DNA from: Euwallacea fornicatus
Taxonomy: Eukaryota; Arthropoda; Insecta; Coleoptera; Curculionidae
Assembly: GCF_040115645.1 (NCBI RefSeq)
Contig: NC_089551.1
Span: 4,340,001 to 4,404,000, forward strand
Direction: 5' to 3'
DNA length: 64,000 nucleotides
Numbering within the stretch: the stretch's first letter is position 1; every line of letters begins with the position of its first letter. The translations under genes and the position numbers were made by a program. The notes under the pieces are model-generated. The model made no database searches and had not been told where the DNA came from. It worked only from the letters and a program-made list of their open reading frames with translations. Below, piece after piece: positions 1-13,700 of this stretch.

Positions 1-645
1 AATAGCTAAGTAATGCGTTGCTATTGGAGTTAATCCTAGGCAGGTAAAAATCTCGTGAATGAAGAGAGAGATAGAAATTAAACGAGAATATCTTTTTTGA
101 GTGAAAATTGACGCTCTCTCAAAGTATTGAAAAGAATTTGACCTTAGTTTCACTTATAAAAAAATATCATCAGATATACCGCAGGGGTAGGTTGAAACTA
201 GCACCATCTGAGAACTACCTAAAAATCAGATCAACATACTTGGCATCTTACAAGTCTTAAATACACCAATTTTGGTGTTGCTACTACGAATACACAAAAA
301 GTTACGAGGTTGAATCAAATAAGAACCGAAATTTCTCCCGTGCGAGTAGGAGAGCATCGAGATAACATATAGGCATATCACATGACCACGTCTACTGCTT
401 GGTAGACGGCTTGGTCTTTGAAGGCCGCGTTTTTGATCCGTATCCCCATGAGTGAGAACTGAGTACACCCTTAGGTGGTTACAAAATTTCTTACATGTGA
501 AGGGGTAAAACCAAAGGAAAATTCTTTAAATACTTAAAACACAGTTCGCAGAGATCTGTGTAAAGTAAACTTAAATGTACGAGTGACATGAGAAATGAAG
601 AAGCTTGCATTTCGCTAGAAAATGAGAGAGATTTGAATCAGAAAC
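1..645. other. AT-rich sequence without a recognised gene
   Basis: No exon, RNA gene or recognisable repeat end could be supported here. The short open frames have no family resemblance that I can see. The missing first exon(s) of the neprilysin gene could lie here or beyond the left edge; I could not identify them. Confidence 0.4.
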
Positions 646-921
646 GTGAATCTGCTTCACGATAATGTCTATCCTGGCACGCCCAACTTAACTAGGGAAA
701 ACTGGAAGAAATTCACAATGTTGGAACGTCCGCCTTGCAGTCCCGACTTATCTCCATGCGATTATCACACGTTTGGCCCGTTAAAAGAGGCCCTGAGAGG
801 AGAAGGATTCGATAACGATGCAGTTGTTGAGGTTTCACGCGCAATTCGTTGCAAAGAGACCCTGCTTCTTTCTACGATGACGGCATTAAGAAACGTTCAT
901 TACGATGGGAAAATGCGTTCT
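646..921 (+). pseudogene. mariner-type transposase fragment, C-terminal catalytic part
   Basis: This plus-strand open frame of 92 codons resembles the C-terminal half of a mariner transposase. It has an LLHDNVYPGT stretch, which corresponds to the usual second catalytic Asp in HDNARPH, followed about 30 residues later by PCSPDLSPCDYHTFGPLKEAL. The last Asp of that stretch is in the expected place for the third catalytic residue. The N-terminal DNA-binding part and first Asp are absent, so it is a dead remnant. The sequence CACCCCGTA near 1061 may be a degenerate element end. Confidence 0.65.
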
Positions 922-1703
922 TAAATCAGGAGATGATGTAGAAAAATAACGTGTACCTTTCTCTTTTGGATCTTTTTCCAATAGATTTTTGAGAAATAAT
1001 CCCGGTCCATATTCGATTCACCCCCGTATTAAGGAATTTTCAAATAAAGTTTTAAAGTTTAACACCCCGTAATTCTGAAACACGCAACATTGGTGGAAGG
1101 TATGTTGGGTCATACCTCATATTTTGGTCACATTTTGGCGTCCCTCATGTCGGATTTTGGGATGTCCCATGCCCAATGAATCATCTTGTTCATCACTCTT
1201 TTCATCTTAATTCGTTTTTCTCATTGTGTAAAGATGAACTAGAACAATGACGAGACGCTTTCTTGGAATGATACGTGTTCTCATACATTCCATCAAAGCG
1301 TTATTGTACCGTCGCGTTTTATCAGGAGATAAACCCAACAACATAGGTAATTAGCCAGACTTTTAGGCTATCTATGTAATTCTACTTAACGAAGAACAAT
1401 GAGTCTCTTTTCATTACCTTCCCAGTTTCCATAAACAGCAACTAGCAGCGTACGTTTAAACGGCAAAAATGATAAATCAGTTTAATCATCAAACTCATCA
1501 CGAGTGAATACTCACGTAGAATATCTGAAATAGCACAAAACACAATAATAATTTTTGAATGGAAAAAATACACACTTGAATTTGTCACACCATTTCAAAA
1601 TCTTATTTCAGAGTATGCCGCATTGTTGTGTACAAAAAATCACCTCAAATTCATCATTATGAAAGAGTCTTCCAGAAATTCTGAAGGGTATTTTTGATTG
1701 CAG
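922..1703. other. gene-free stretch before the first recognised neprilysin exon
   Basis: I see only AT-rich sequence, with the probable tail of the mariner remnant at its left end. The stretch ends in a short acceptor tract (TTTTTGATTGCAG) that leads into the neprilysin transmembrane exon. Confidence 0.4.
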
Positions 1704-4700
1704 AAATCCAACATGGTGGAAAAGGAGGACGAGCATGGAACGTTCCCTAACCCTTACCACAGCCGTACTATTATTATTAGGAATCTCAGTACTTATAGCT
1801 TTACTCACAGTTCTATACAGTAAAAATGATGCAGTCGCAAGTAAGTACCTTCAATTGACACCGTTACGCGCGCTTTGAGAAATTTCAATTAGCTTGAAAT
1901 GTTACTATCAGTCGTTATAGATCAAAAGAAAATTAAATAGTGATTACACACACGTTCGATTGCGGCCGTCACAAGTGAAACGCTTATTGAAAATAATAAT
2001 AATAATAATAAGAGCAATAACCTGAAGGAGAATGAAAACGGGCGCGCTCGTTGAATTGTTAAGTAACCAACGGGGCTTGCGTATGTTACAGGGTGTCTCG
2101 AATACTTTTCAGGTCCGCAATACAGCGCTCAAGCCTTGCAGGGGCAACAGACATTCGTCATCAACGCCCCACAAGACACTCAGAAGTTGTGCGTTTCGCC
2201 CGGGTGTATTCACACCGCATCAAGGTACAGTATACCATAAAATTTATAAAATGAATTAAGGTCGAGATACCATCAAAAAACATTGAGCACATTAGCTTCG
2301 AATTCCAGTGGCGGTACTAAAGTTCTTATCCTTCAACGTGAACAACCGCGATTTTTTTTTGGAAATTCCATTTAGCCGATATCCACCTTAAGGCGTCTAC
2401 GCCAATGAAATTTCTCAGGGTAACTACCTAACGGAGGTTTAAAATTAACTATGCTTGCTTTTCCTAAAAACGTTAGATTGTCTAGGCAATAGGTTTCCTC
2501 TTAAGTCATAGAGCAGCTTTAGGAATAGTCGAGAAAGAATATTGGGCTGATTAGTTGGATTTCAGTGGCGGTGCTGAATTTGGTATTTTTGAATGTCCAA
2601 AAGAGAGGTTAGTTCAGGTTATTTGGCTGGTTGAACTGAAATCCCGGAAAAAGTATTCTGAAAGGGAGGTGAACAGGAGGTGCGCGAGCGCACATGCTCT
2701 TAAGATATACAGGGCGTTTCCTAAGTGTTCTGAAATATTTCACGGGGTGATCGCTCCACGCAAAACATAAAAAAAGTTCATCTGATCGTCGGTCCGCAAG
2801 CGCTTCCTCTCCAAGATACAGGGCGTTAAAAATTAATATTTGTTTTCCGTACTATGTATAGGTTTGAAAATCGATAATGTTGCTGCGTTAGTAAAAAAAT
2901 GCAACATTATGAGAAAGGAAGCATGTGATACAGGGTGTCCCATTTAAAGGTGTGATTGAAGATTACTCAAAAACAGTAAGGTGTATGAAAAAAAGTTTCA
3001 AATAGAAGTTGTCCGGTAAAGAGGGGGGCAGATCACGCATATAGTGACTTTCAGCCAAAATGTCATTTTAAGGTGATTTCAAGGGCAACTTTTTTCGTCA
3101 AATAGCAACCTCGTATTTTTACAGCTCCTTGTAGACCTTAAAAAATGAATATGTTTTATTTGAACAATTTTTTAATATATCTTTTGCTGCAGAGTCATCC
3201 CTGATTTTTGTCCAATTTGGAAATAGTTGAAATTATTGCATTTTTTTTCTAAAAAAGTCTTGCATTACATATTCTATTCGAAACTCACAGCAATACTTCT
3301 ATCTACAAAAAAAATATATTTTTATGAAAAAAGATGTTTTATTAAATTTCCTCTTATTAAGGTCTATCTCATAACAAGGTCTGCAGGAAATCGATATTCT
3401 TTTCTCAACAATCAATCTGATTGTTTTGTGTGAAACTATTCAAAAATTATTCTTTTTATTTCAAAATTCAATAATTCAAATGGATCGCTGCACTTTGGAC
3501 GAAAAATCAAAAATGGTTTTTATTTGTGGAGAAGCTGGAAGAAATGTTAGTCGGGCAGTAGAGCTTTATGCTGAATAATTTCCGGATGGAAAAGTTTCAT
3601 GTTGGACGACTTTCAACAGTGTCATTAAAAATTTCAAAGAAACGAAAATGTTGGAAACGAAAAAACGCAATCGCTTCTGAAGTGCAACACATGAAGGCAA
3701 TAAAGTAGCAGTTCTTGCTGCTGTTGCCGTCGATCCCCATGTAAGTTGTCAAATTGATGTTGATTCAAGAATATGAAAGACAAGTGTCCAAAGAGTTTTG
3801 AAGGTGAAAAAATACCATCCCTATCACATTTCTTTACATCAGGAATTGCACGGAACTAATTGTGAAAATCGAGTCAATTTTTGTAATTGGGCAAGGCAGC
3901 AATTAAATTAAAATGGAAATTTATATGATTTCCATATTGGCAAATCATGGTGCAGTGAATCGCCATAATCTGCATTTTTGGAGTGTTCTAAACCCGCACT
4001 GGCTCAGACAAGTTAAACATCAGAGACCATGGTCAGTAAATGTATGGTGCAATATTATTGGGGAATGCTTAATTGGACCTTTCTTCATTAAAGGAAACGT
4101 GAATGAAGAAATGTACTACAGTTTCCTGCTTAATAATCTTCCAAAATTGTTGGAAAACGTTCCACTTGCAATTATACGAGTGATGTGGTATCAGCACGAC
4201 GGCTGTCCAGCCCATTTTTCTAGAATGTCTAGTGAGGTTCTGAATGAAATGTATGCACATCGATGGATTGGAAGAGGCGATCCAATGAAACGGCCTCTTA
4301 AGGCACCTGATCTGACCTCACCAGATTTTCTACTCATGGATTTTTTAAAAGACAAAGTTTATGCAGAAGGACCAACAACTACAGACGACATAAAAAGGAA
4401 AATTGAAAATGCGTGTCAATTAATAAAGGGGGAGATGTTGAGCAGAGTGAACTATCCTTTTCGAATAAGAGTTGAGACATGTTTGAAGTGGAAAGGACAT
4501 TCTTTTGAACATTTGCTTCCGTAAGTTTCTCAAATCAGGATTTGTCAAATAAAAAAAAATATTTCTTTTTCGTAGGAATAATTTCTTTTTATTAGATAGA
4601 AGAATTGTTATGAGTTTTAAATAGAATATGCATTGCGAAACTTAAAAAAAATACAATAATTTCGACTATCTCAAAAATTGGATAAAAATCAAGAATACAT

Positions 4701-7700
4701 CTGCAGCAAAACATTTGATAAAAAAATTGTTCAAATAAAAAATATAAATTTTTTGAAGGTCTACAACGATTTGTAAAAAAAATGGGGAATTGCTCTTAAA
4801 ATAACCTTAAAATGCCGTTTTGGCTAAAACTCACTATCTCCATGACACATTCCCCACTTTACCGGACAACTTTTATGTCAACCTTTTTTTCATACAAGGT
4901 ACCGTTTTTGAGTAATTTTCAATCACAGCTTTAAATGAGACACCCCGTATAATAAAATAATTGAATTATACTAATGAAATTGCTGAAAATTACCTCCATT
5001 GGGCATTACACATGCTTCAGCTCGTCGCCTCAGAGATTCTCACTCTCATCCAAAGACACCAGGATTGTCACGGATATTGTTGAAAACTTGTAATATCCGA
5101 TTCTGCAACTCACTTTGGCTGCCAATTGGAGTAGTGTATACTAGGTGCGTCGGGTGCCCCCAAAAATAGAAATCTAAAGGATTTAAGTCCGGTGGTCACG
5201 ATGGTCAAGGCTGAGGACCTACTTAACCCATCCAGCTATTGAGAAATGTATTGTCCAGGTGCCCTCGAATTTGTGAGGCAAAATGAGGAGACGCTCCATC
5301 ACGCATAAACTAGAGACAGAGTCTTGTTTCAAATAACAGATCTTCAAGAAGTTCAGGTAAGATATTTCTAAGAAAGTGATAGTAGGAGTCATCATTCAAT
5401 CGATGTGAAAGAAAACATGACCCAATTAATTGCTCCTGAATGGTTCCAACCCATACATTGACCGAAAATGTTACCTGGTGTTATGCTTCCGATATGACAT
5501 AAAGATTTTCCTGTGCCTAAATATGATTATTATGAAAGTTTGAAATACCATGTCATGAAAAATCTGTTTCATACGTGAAGAAAATTTTGGTTGAAAAATT
5601 TAGAACGTTGACATTTCTCTCAAGAAGCCACTAACACCAATTCGAGCGAAGAGGGTAATCATGAGGTAAAAAATCCTAAACACGTTGGATATGGTAAGGA
5701 TATAGTAGATTTTCCTTCAAGATGGTCCAAATTGTTTTCGGACCAACATGAAAGTTCTTAGTTATTCTTCTGATACTGGTACTTGCTGCATCGTCTACAG
5801 CATAAAGAACAGTTTCCTCCAACTCAGGAGTATTAATTGAATGTGATCTACCAACAATATTTTTACTTTTCACAAATGAACCAGTTTCTTGTAAACGGCG
5901 ATGAAATCGTATGAAAGTGTCTGAACATGGCAAATGTCTTTCTGGGTATTGTTCAGCATACAGGTGCCGTGCCTGTAATTAATTTCCATTTGTAAGTTCA
6001 CAACAAAAATGCATCTGGGTCATTTCTTCATTTGAAAAGGTCGCCATAATTAGAAATTAAACAATAAGAAATTATTCTGTTAAGCAGAATAATTCAATTA
6101 AAAATGAAACGAAATTTAACGCTTGATCCACATTTACGCTGAGAGAACTGGAATCGCTTGGATAGCGATGATCAACCGCATTATTTATTTAAATATTTTA
6201 TTTTTAGAAACGTTAAAATATTAACGTGTTTGTAAGCTGCAAAATTCAATAATATTATTAATTATTTTTTCTTCAACCGATGCATAGTGCGGAAAACAAA
6301 TGTTAATTTTTAACGCCCTGTATCTTGGAGATGAAGCGATTGCGGACCTATGATCATATGTATTTTTTTATGTTTTGAACTAGGAAATCACCCCGTGAAA
6401 TATTTTAGAATCCTGAAGAAACGCCCTGTATATGAAGCAGCTTTAGGAGTAATCTAAAAATCGTATAATACACAGAGTGTTTTAAATACTCTTGAACTGA
6501 TAAATATAGCTGAAGGAAGCAAATTAAGAAATTGTTTTTTGTGATTGAAAGGGTTCAACGATATATATTGGGAAAGACTCAATCTGCTTAGACCTCTCGA
6601 AATTCTCTTTAAAGGTGTACCGAAAATTTGCTCTTATTAATTTTACTTGTGAAATACATGATATCATCACCTATGAGGATAGTCCCAGAAGCACTCGACC
6701 TAACACTTAAAGAAGAAATTTTTTTGGAAAATATTACGTTATTTCCCAACTTAGTCTCCTTTGAGATTGATACACTTTTCCCAGCGATGTAGCGCTGCTA
6801 TTCAGAAACTTTGAATTTTTCAAAATATGCATTAACCTCGAACTCCACTTCCTCGTTATTGGCAAGTCCCTTTTCATCGAGCTATTTTTTCATGTTTGGA
6901 AGTAGAAAATAATCCGAGGAGGCTAAATCTGGCGAATGGGGAGGGCGAGAAGAAAGTTCGAAATCAAGTTGATTGATTTTGGCCATAGCGATGACAGAAA
7001 TGTGGACTGGTGTGTTGTCTTCATGAAACAATTTTTTTTTCTCAAATGCGGTCGCTTTTTCCTAATTTCTTCGCTCAAACGCTGCAATAAATTTGTAAAA
7101 TATTCCCTGTTTTTGGTTTTTCCTTTAGGGAGATACTCAATCAAAATGATCCCACTTATCCCAAAAAAGCTGACGACATCACTTTTCCCTGCAGATGCAA
7201 CAGTTTTCGCTATTCTTTGAAGCCAATTCTCCCCTTTGAATCCATTGTTTTGCGATCGTCGCAGGTGTGAAATGATGAACTCATGCTTCATACATAATTA
7301 CGAATCAACGCAAGACTCGGTTTCATTGCTGTCAAACACTTCCTTGAAAAATCCTCACGGCGCTCTTTTTGTCCTGTTGTGAGTAATCGCGGCACTCATC
7401 TTACGCACATCTTTCTCACCTCCAATTGTTGGGTCGAAATGCGATGTCCAGTATTTTTTGAAATGTCCATCATGTTGATCAACTGGCGCAATTTTAACCG
7501 ACGGTCCTTCATTACAGGTTTGTCAATTTTCATCACAATTTCTAATGTGGTCAGATCTGGAGTGGGCCGACCACTTCAGAGTACGTCTTAGCAACTCGTA
7601 TGACCACATTTAAACTCTGCCACCCACTATTTTGCAGTTGTTAACGAAGGACCAAATTCCCCCAAAGTAGAATCTAACCCCGCTTTGAGGAAGGCCAAGA

Positions 7701-10700
7701 TCCTTCAAAGGAAAGTATTGAATCACCGATAGATGACTTTTTTTCAGAAAATCGGCAAAAGCGTTCGTTAAAAACAGCTCCAAAATAAACACAAATCCAC
7801 GGAGCATGCTCAAACTTTAGTTCCAAGCTTTTTAAGGTTAGAACTTTGTAATATACGGAAATTTTTAACAAAGAAATCGCCTTCTATATGTCAGGTTGAG
7901 TACTTCTGAGACTGTCCTCGTAACACCCCAATGGCGAACGCCCTGCAATATTGAGTCACTTTTAGGGTGCTGGAGTACATGGACCAATCCGTGGACCCTT
8001 GCGACGATTTCTACCAGTTCACTTGTGGCAACTTCATAAAAAAAAACATAATTCCTGACGATAAGTCGTCGGTAACTTCGTTCAGGTAAACGACGGAAAA
8101 TGCTCCTCCTTCTCTAGTGCAAAACGATGCGATTTTCAGTTTGATAAGTGACGAACTACAGGAACAACTCAGAAAAATGATAGAAGAGCCAATTAAAGAC
8201 GGTGAACCGAAACCTTTCCAGCTAACGAAGAAACTCTACAAGGCCTGCATGAACAAAACTTTAATCGAATCTGATGGTATTTGGTTTCGACTTGAAAAAT
8301 TGTTCGGACTGAGAAAGTTGTTTTCAGGGCTGAAGACGATTCAGACGATCTTGAAATATTTGGGAGGTTGGCCGGCTTTAGAAGGAGCCCAATGGAACGA
8401 AGGAAACTTCGATTGGAGGCAGTCGGTGTATAAGTTCAGAAAGGTGGGATACAGCGTGGATTATTTTATGGATTTCTCCGTGGGGATTGACGTGAAGAAT
8501 TCGACGAAGAGAACTATAGATGTAAGTCTAGTTTATCGATGTTGAGTTGGGAAACCTTCACATTTCAAATCGTAAATCGGACTAATGATTCCAGCTCGAT
8601 CAAGCTTCCTTAGGCTTACGCAGGGAATTCTTAACCAAAGGAATGAACGAGAAACTCGTAAAAGCTTACTACAACTATATGGTGGACATAGCAGTCTTGT
8701 TTGGGGCCGAACGCGAGCGCGCAACCAAAGAACTCATGGATTCCTTAGAATTTGAAATGAAATTGGCCAACGTAAGTAAACGGCATTAATATTCATGAAC
8801 CATGAAGTGCAGACCGCTGAAAAGGTCAGAAATTAACAATTATTAAAAATCAGTGACCTGGCCCAGGGTTTTATGCCGATTAATTTACGATTATTGTTTT
8901 TTGCCTGACCATGGCCAAGTAAACCAATGCGGGTTACCTTTAAAGATTTCCTTGCCAAGTGAAAAGCGACGAAACGCGACAGCCCTATACAACCCCATGA
9001 CCATAAGCGAGATGCAACAGAAATTTCCCAGTATTCCGTGGTTGGAATACATAAATACCTTGCTGGCGCCGGACATCACAGTGACCACTGACGAAACCAT
9101 CATCGTTAGTATTCCCAATTACATCACGGAGTTTGAAGCTCTGATCTCCAGAACGCCTAAGAGGGTACAGGCTAATTACGTCATGTGGAGGGCTGCCGCC
9201 TCGTCAATTTCATACCTCAACGACGCGTTGAGGAAGAGGCAGTTGGAGTACACCACGATTGTCACTGGGAGGACTGAAAGGGAAGCTAGATGGAAGGAGT
9301 GCATTGATGTCTCAGCTGGAAGGTGCCTATTAAATCACCCACAAAAATAGTTGTTGATACAGTTTTTCATTGCTGCCAGCTCACATTTCGGAAATGTCTT
9401 TTCACTCACAAAAAAAGGTTCTGAAAATCTGTTTTTTTCTGGAAGCATTGACGGTGACGGCGCTTATTTCAGCACTATCGTCCTAATGACATAAAATGAC
9501 GCGACATTTCCGAAACGCGAACTCTGAAAAACAACGAAAAAATGTGCCCCTCCGACCATTTTTGTCAACAGTTTATTTGTTGGTTAAAATAAGAGACAAA
9601 CTAAGGATTCGTTACAATTAGTTTGTCCATTGCTGCTGGTGCCCTATACGTACGCAAGTTCTTCAATGAGGAAGCCAGACAAAACGCCAAAGAGATGGTC
9701 GCAGATATTAGGGAAGAATTCGAAGAAATTCTGAAGAAAGTTGATTGGATGGACGAGAAGACCAAGCAAAATGCCATGGACAAGGCTAAATCCATGTCTA
9801 CCCATATTGGGTATCCTGATGAGATGCTAGACGACAAGAAACTGGAGGAATTTTATCAAAATGTATGTGATTCGTTAGCTTTTATTGCGTACTCAAAATT
9901 CATATTTTCAGCTTGAATTGGATGAAAACAAGTACCTCCGCTCCATCTTAAATCTAACCTTATTCGGAACAAGACTCTCCTTCAAGAGACTCCGCCAGCC
10001 GGTCAACAAAACGGATTGGATCACCCATGGCAGACCCGCGGTGGTCAACGCTTTTTACTCGGCCATCGAAAACAGCATTCGTAAGTACTCAAATGCAACA
10101 CTCATTACAAACGTTTTACTATGCAGGGTGTTATTTAAGTACGCGGCCAAACTTCAAGGGGTAATCCTTTGAGCGATTCTATGACGCAAAATTCATATAA
10201 ATTTAGGTCTGACAATGCTTCATTCGTAAGATACAGCGTGTGAAACATTTTTTAATATCTTTATATATAAAAAAAAAACGTCTAAAGAACATGAAAACGT
10301 AAACGCATGTGATGTTGAAACTTGGTGAGGGTTTTTAATGTAGTACAAAATAATGTTTTAAACTATAAAGTATTTGTCTACTTTTGCCAATGGCGTACAC
10401 AAAGGTAACGCCGGAAATTTAAGAAAAATCAAACCAAAAAAAAGCTTTATTAAAATTATTCTTAATCAAATGGTACGCAATTTTTTTCAAAAAAAAAGTT
10501 TTAACCGTAAGTATCGCGCAACTTACAATAGTTGCGGAAAATGGCAACTTTAATGCAAGCATTAGCGCATCTTAACGTTGATTGCCGAACACGTCAAAAT
10601 ACAATGCGCGGCATAGAAAATAGAACACCCAGTAAAAATGGTTTTATTTAAATCATTTTTGGTATGTATGTTTTTTACCCTAAAATAAATACTTCATTAA

Positions 10701-13700
10701 AAAATTTAACAAATTTAATTGTCAAAAACCAAAAAATAAATAAATAATATGTCACTCCTCCGCGTTGTCTCATACATTCCTGTATATGTCTAGACATCGA
10801 TCTAATGAGGTAATTGATATCCTCTTGGAGGATCTCATTCCAGACTTACTGGACAGCATGACACAGTGCCGCTAGGATTTGTGAGGGATGGGGTAAAATA
10901 TGCAACTTTCTACCTGCAATATCCCATACATGTTCGATCGGTGAGAAGTCTGGAAATCGAACTGGCGAAGGTAGCAAAATGAGTGCATTTTGTTGAAAGA
11001 AGTCCATAGTAACTCTAGCTACGTGTTGTTGTGCATTGTCTTGCTAGAAAACTGGTTTAACAAGAGTTTCCAGATAAGACACGAGATAAGGTGTCAGGAC
11101 TTCTTGGACGTATCGGTGGGCTTTCATTCTGCCTCTAAGGAAAGGAAAGGTAACCTGTTACCATATGCAATTTCACTCCATTACAGTCTGATGGGCATGT
11201 CTCTGTATTGTAAACTGAGAATTGCGCCTTTCATCCCATCTTCTTCTTACTTTTGGCAGACCGTCATGCGTATCCAAACAGAATCTGGATTCGTCAATAA
11301 ACACGATATTACCTCATTCCAGATTCCAATACGTATCCGTTCTCTGCACCACTGCAGTCGATTTTGATCGATGATTTGAGGTGAGGGGTAACACAAGATG
11401 GAGACAGTGGGAAATCATTCCAAAACTTCTTATTCGACGATAAATGGTTTGAATCCCAATGGGCCTTCCGCACTCAGCAAACCACTGATCCGCCAGCGTT
11501 ATTGACGAGACAAACCCATCTCTTAGAGCCATAATTCGAAGGCGGCGATCTTGATGTTTCATAGTTCTTCGGGATCGTCCATTACCTCCCCTTCTGCCTG
11601 TTTTCCCTTCTGGGAACCATGCCTGACTACGTCTCAATATAGTGATGATACTACGGTTCAATCCAGGGGCGGTTTCCGTAAATGACCGATCAGTCTCTCG
11701 AAGATTCATCATTCGACCTTTCTCAAACTCGTTCAATTGATGAAAATTTCACTGCATTCTTCGTTTGGACCTATTTGATTAATCTAAAACCACTTTCTAA
11801 GCGCACTATACACCAATAAATAATATTTTTCCATCATATTGTTGATATTTCATAGCAATTTTTATAGTAAAAAAAAAAACAAATTAAAGTTCCTGATAAC
11901 TCGTAAATACCTTGATAAATATGGCTGAAAAATTAATCGTTTTTTGTGTTCCCATACACAAACGTGCAAACCAAAAATGATTTAAATAAAATCATTTTTA
12001 CGGGGATTCTCTTTTCTATGTCACGCAGTATACAGGGTGTCTGTAAAATGTCTACACAAAATCCTACCATAGATTCCAGAGGTGAAAACATGATAATTTA
12101 ACCTAAATCGTCTAATCAAAAAGTGGGCGTTTTTCTAAATACAGGGCGTCAAAGTTAAGATTAAAAAATCGAAAAGAAAATTATCTTGTTTATAACGCTA
12201 CTATCTGAATGAAATTTGTTATCAGAGTTTTTCTATGGGCGAGTAATTAGAGTCCGTTAACATTTTCTATGCACAGTGAAGAGGGCACTGTCAGCGCTAG
12301 GCGAATTCCTTTTAAAAGGGTGTAACTTTATTGTCACCCGGTATAAAATTTATTCATGACCAGATTGGTGTTAGTATACATATTTTGTGGAAATACGGTC
12401 TCTCGGTAGAAGTCCCTACAGGCATTCCTTCTTGAGATATTTGAAGTTTAAAGTTCGCCGCATCTCTATTGAAGTAACTATTCGTACAGTTGAATACCTC
12501 GCAAATTAACTATAATTATTTTTTAATTGTTCGCTTTTATTAAATGTTCGAAGTGATCTCCGTTAACGTCCTTACAACGATGAATTTGACTTAAAAATTA
12601 AAGTGGACATCAGTTCGTTGTCTCTTAAAATATCCACTAAATTTAAAATTCGTCTTCATAAATCTTCTTCGTTATTTGCGGCCATTAATCATACATTCTA
12701 TACACCCTCACACTTCCGCAGCCATTTTCTTGGCAAAAGACATAAACTAATAGCGTATCAGTCATTTCAGCATTTGTGTAAGATTCGACCATTTTAAACC
12801 ACGAAATTGCACAAAATTCGAAAATTTATTCACAACCTTGACACGTTTTGACCATCGTCGATATCAACATATTACTAGCGTACATACCTGTTTTACACGA
12901 GCAAGTACGATTTTGTCAACAATAAAAAATACTTCAAATATCTCAAGAAGAAATGCCTATAGAGACTTCCTCCAAGAGACCGTTTTTCCATAAAATATGT
13001 ACACAAATCCGGTCATAAATAAATTTTATACTGCGTGATAACAAAAATTTTTGCTGTTTCAAAAAGAATCCGCCTAATGCTGACAGCGCCCTCTTCAATG
13101 TGCATAGAAAATATTAATGGATTCTAATTTCTCGCCTCAAAAAATTACCGGATACGAAATTTCATGCAAATAGCAACATTACAAGCAAATTGATTAATTT
13201 TTTTCCATTTTTTAATCTTAACTTTGACGCCCTGTATGTAAAAAACCGCCCACTTTTTGATGACACCAATTAGATTAAATCATCATATTTTCACCCCAGG
13301 AATCAGTGGCAGGATTTTGTACAGACATTTCCCAGACACTCTGTATGTCCGGCATATATCTTTTTTGATTGCGTAAAACTTGTATACGCCAGGTTTATTG
13401 TTCTTCAACGTTGACCGAAGTTCTAGAAACTTTACATTCCCCCAAAAGGAAAAAATCTGGCGGATTTAAATCCGGTCGCTTGGATGGCCATGACTATGCT
13501 TAAAGCGAAAGAAATGCAAAAGTTTAAAAAGTCAATGGCTCATAAGTAACAATAATAATAATAATAATCATAACTAAGCTGCGAAGTTTCAACAAAAATG
13601 ACTAAAGGAGTATTAAGATTTTTACGAAGAAACAATTTTTGAAGAAAATTTTGACGCTTTATCTTGAAAACGAAGCCTTCCTGGGCCTATGTATACATAT

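Larger units (their letters stand above)
2708..6430 (-). mobile_element. Tc1/mariner-superfamily element with about 165 bp inverted repeats, interrupted by a second element
   Basis: The left end (from TACAGGGCGTTTC at 2708) and the reverse complement of the right end (to 6430) match for about 165 bp, including an internal ACAGGGCGTTAAAAATTAA block and a TCCAAGATACAGGGCG block. The element lies in the neprilysin intron 2225-7965. Its own transposase is on the minus strand at about 4990-6050. A different element (2929-4949) has inserted near its left end. Without that insertion it would be about 1.7 kb. It is degenerate and not expected to move by itself. Confidence 0.8.

Noticed and set aside
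6936..7220. Plus-strand open frame of 94 codons
   Set aside because: It lies antisense to the better-supported mariner transposase remnant on the minus strand and has no recognisable domain.
8117..8139. Possible exon start MQNDAIFS ahead of the neprilysin exon
   Set aside because: Starting there breaks the reading phase with the preceding exon. The acceptor at 8139 restores both the phase and the family sequence (FSLISDELQEQLR).
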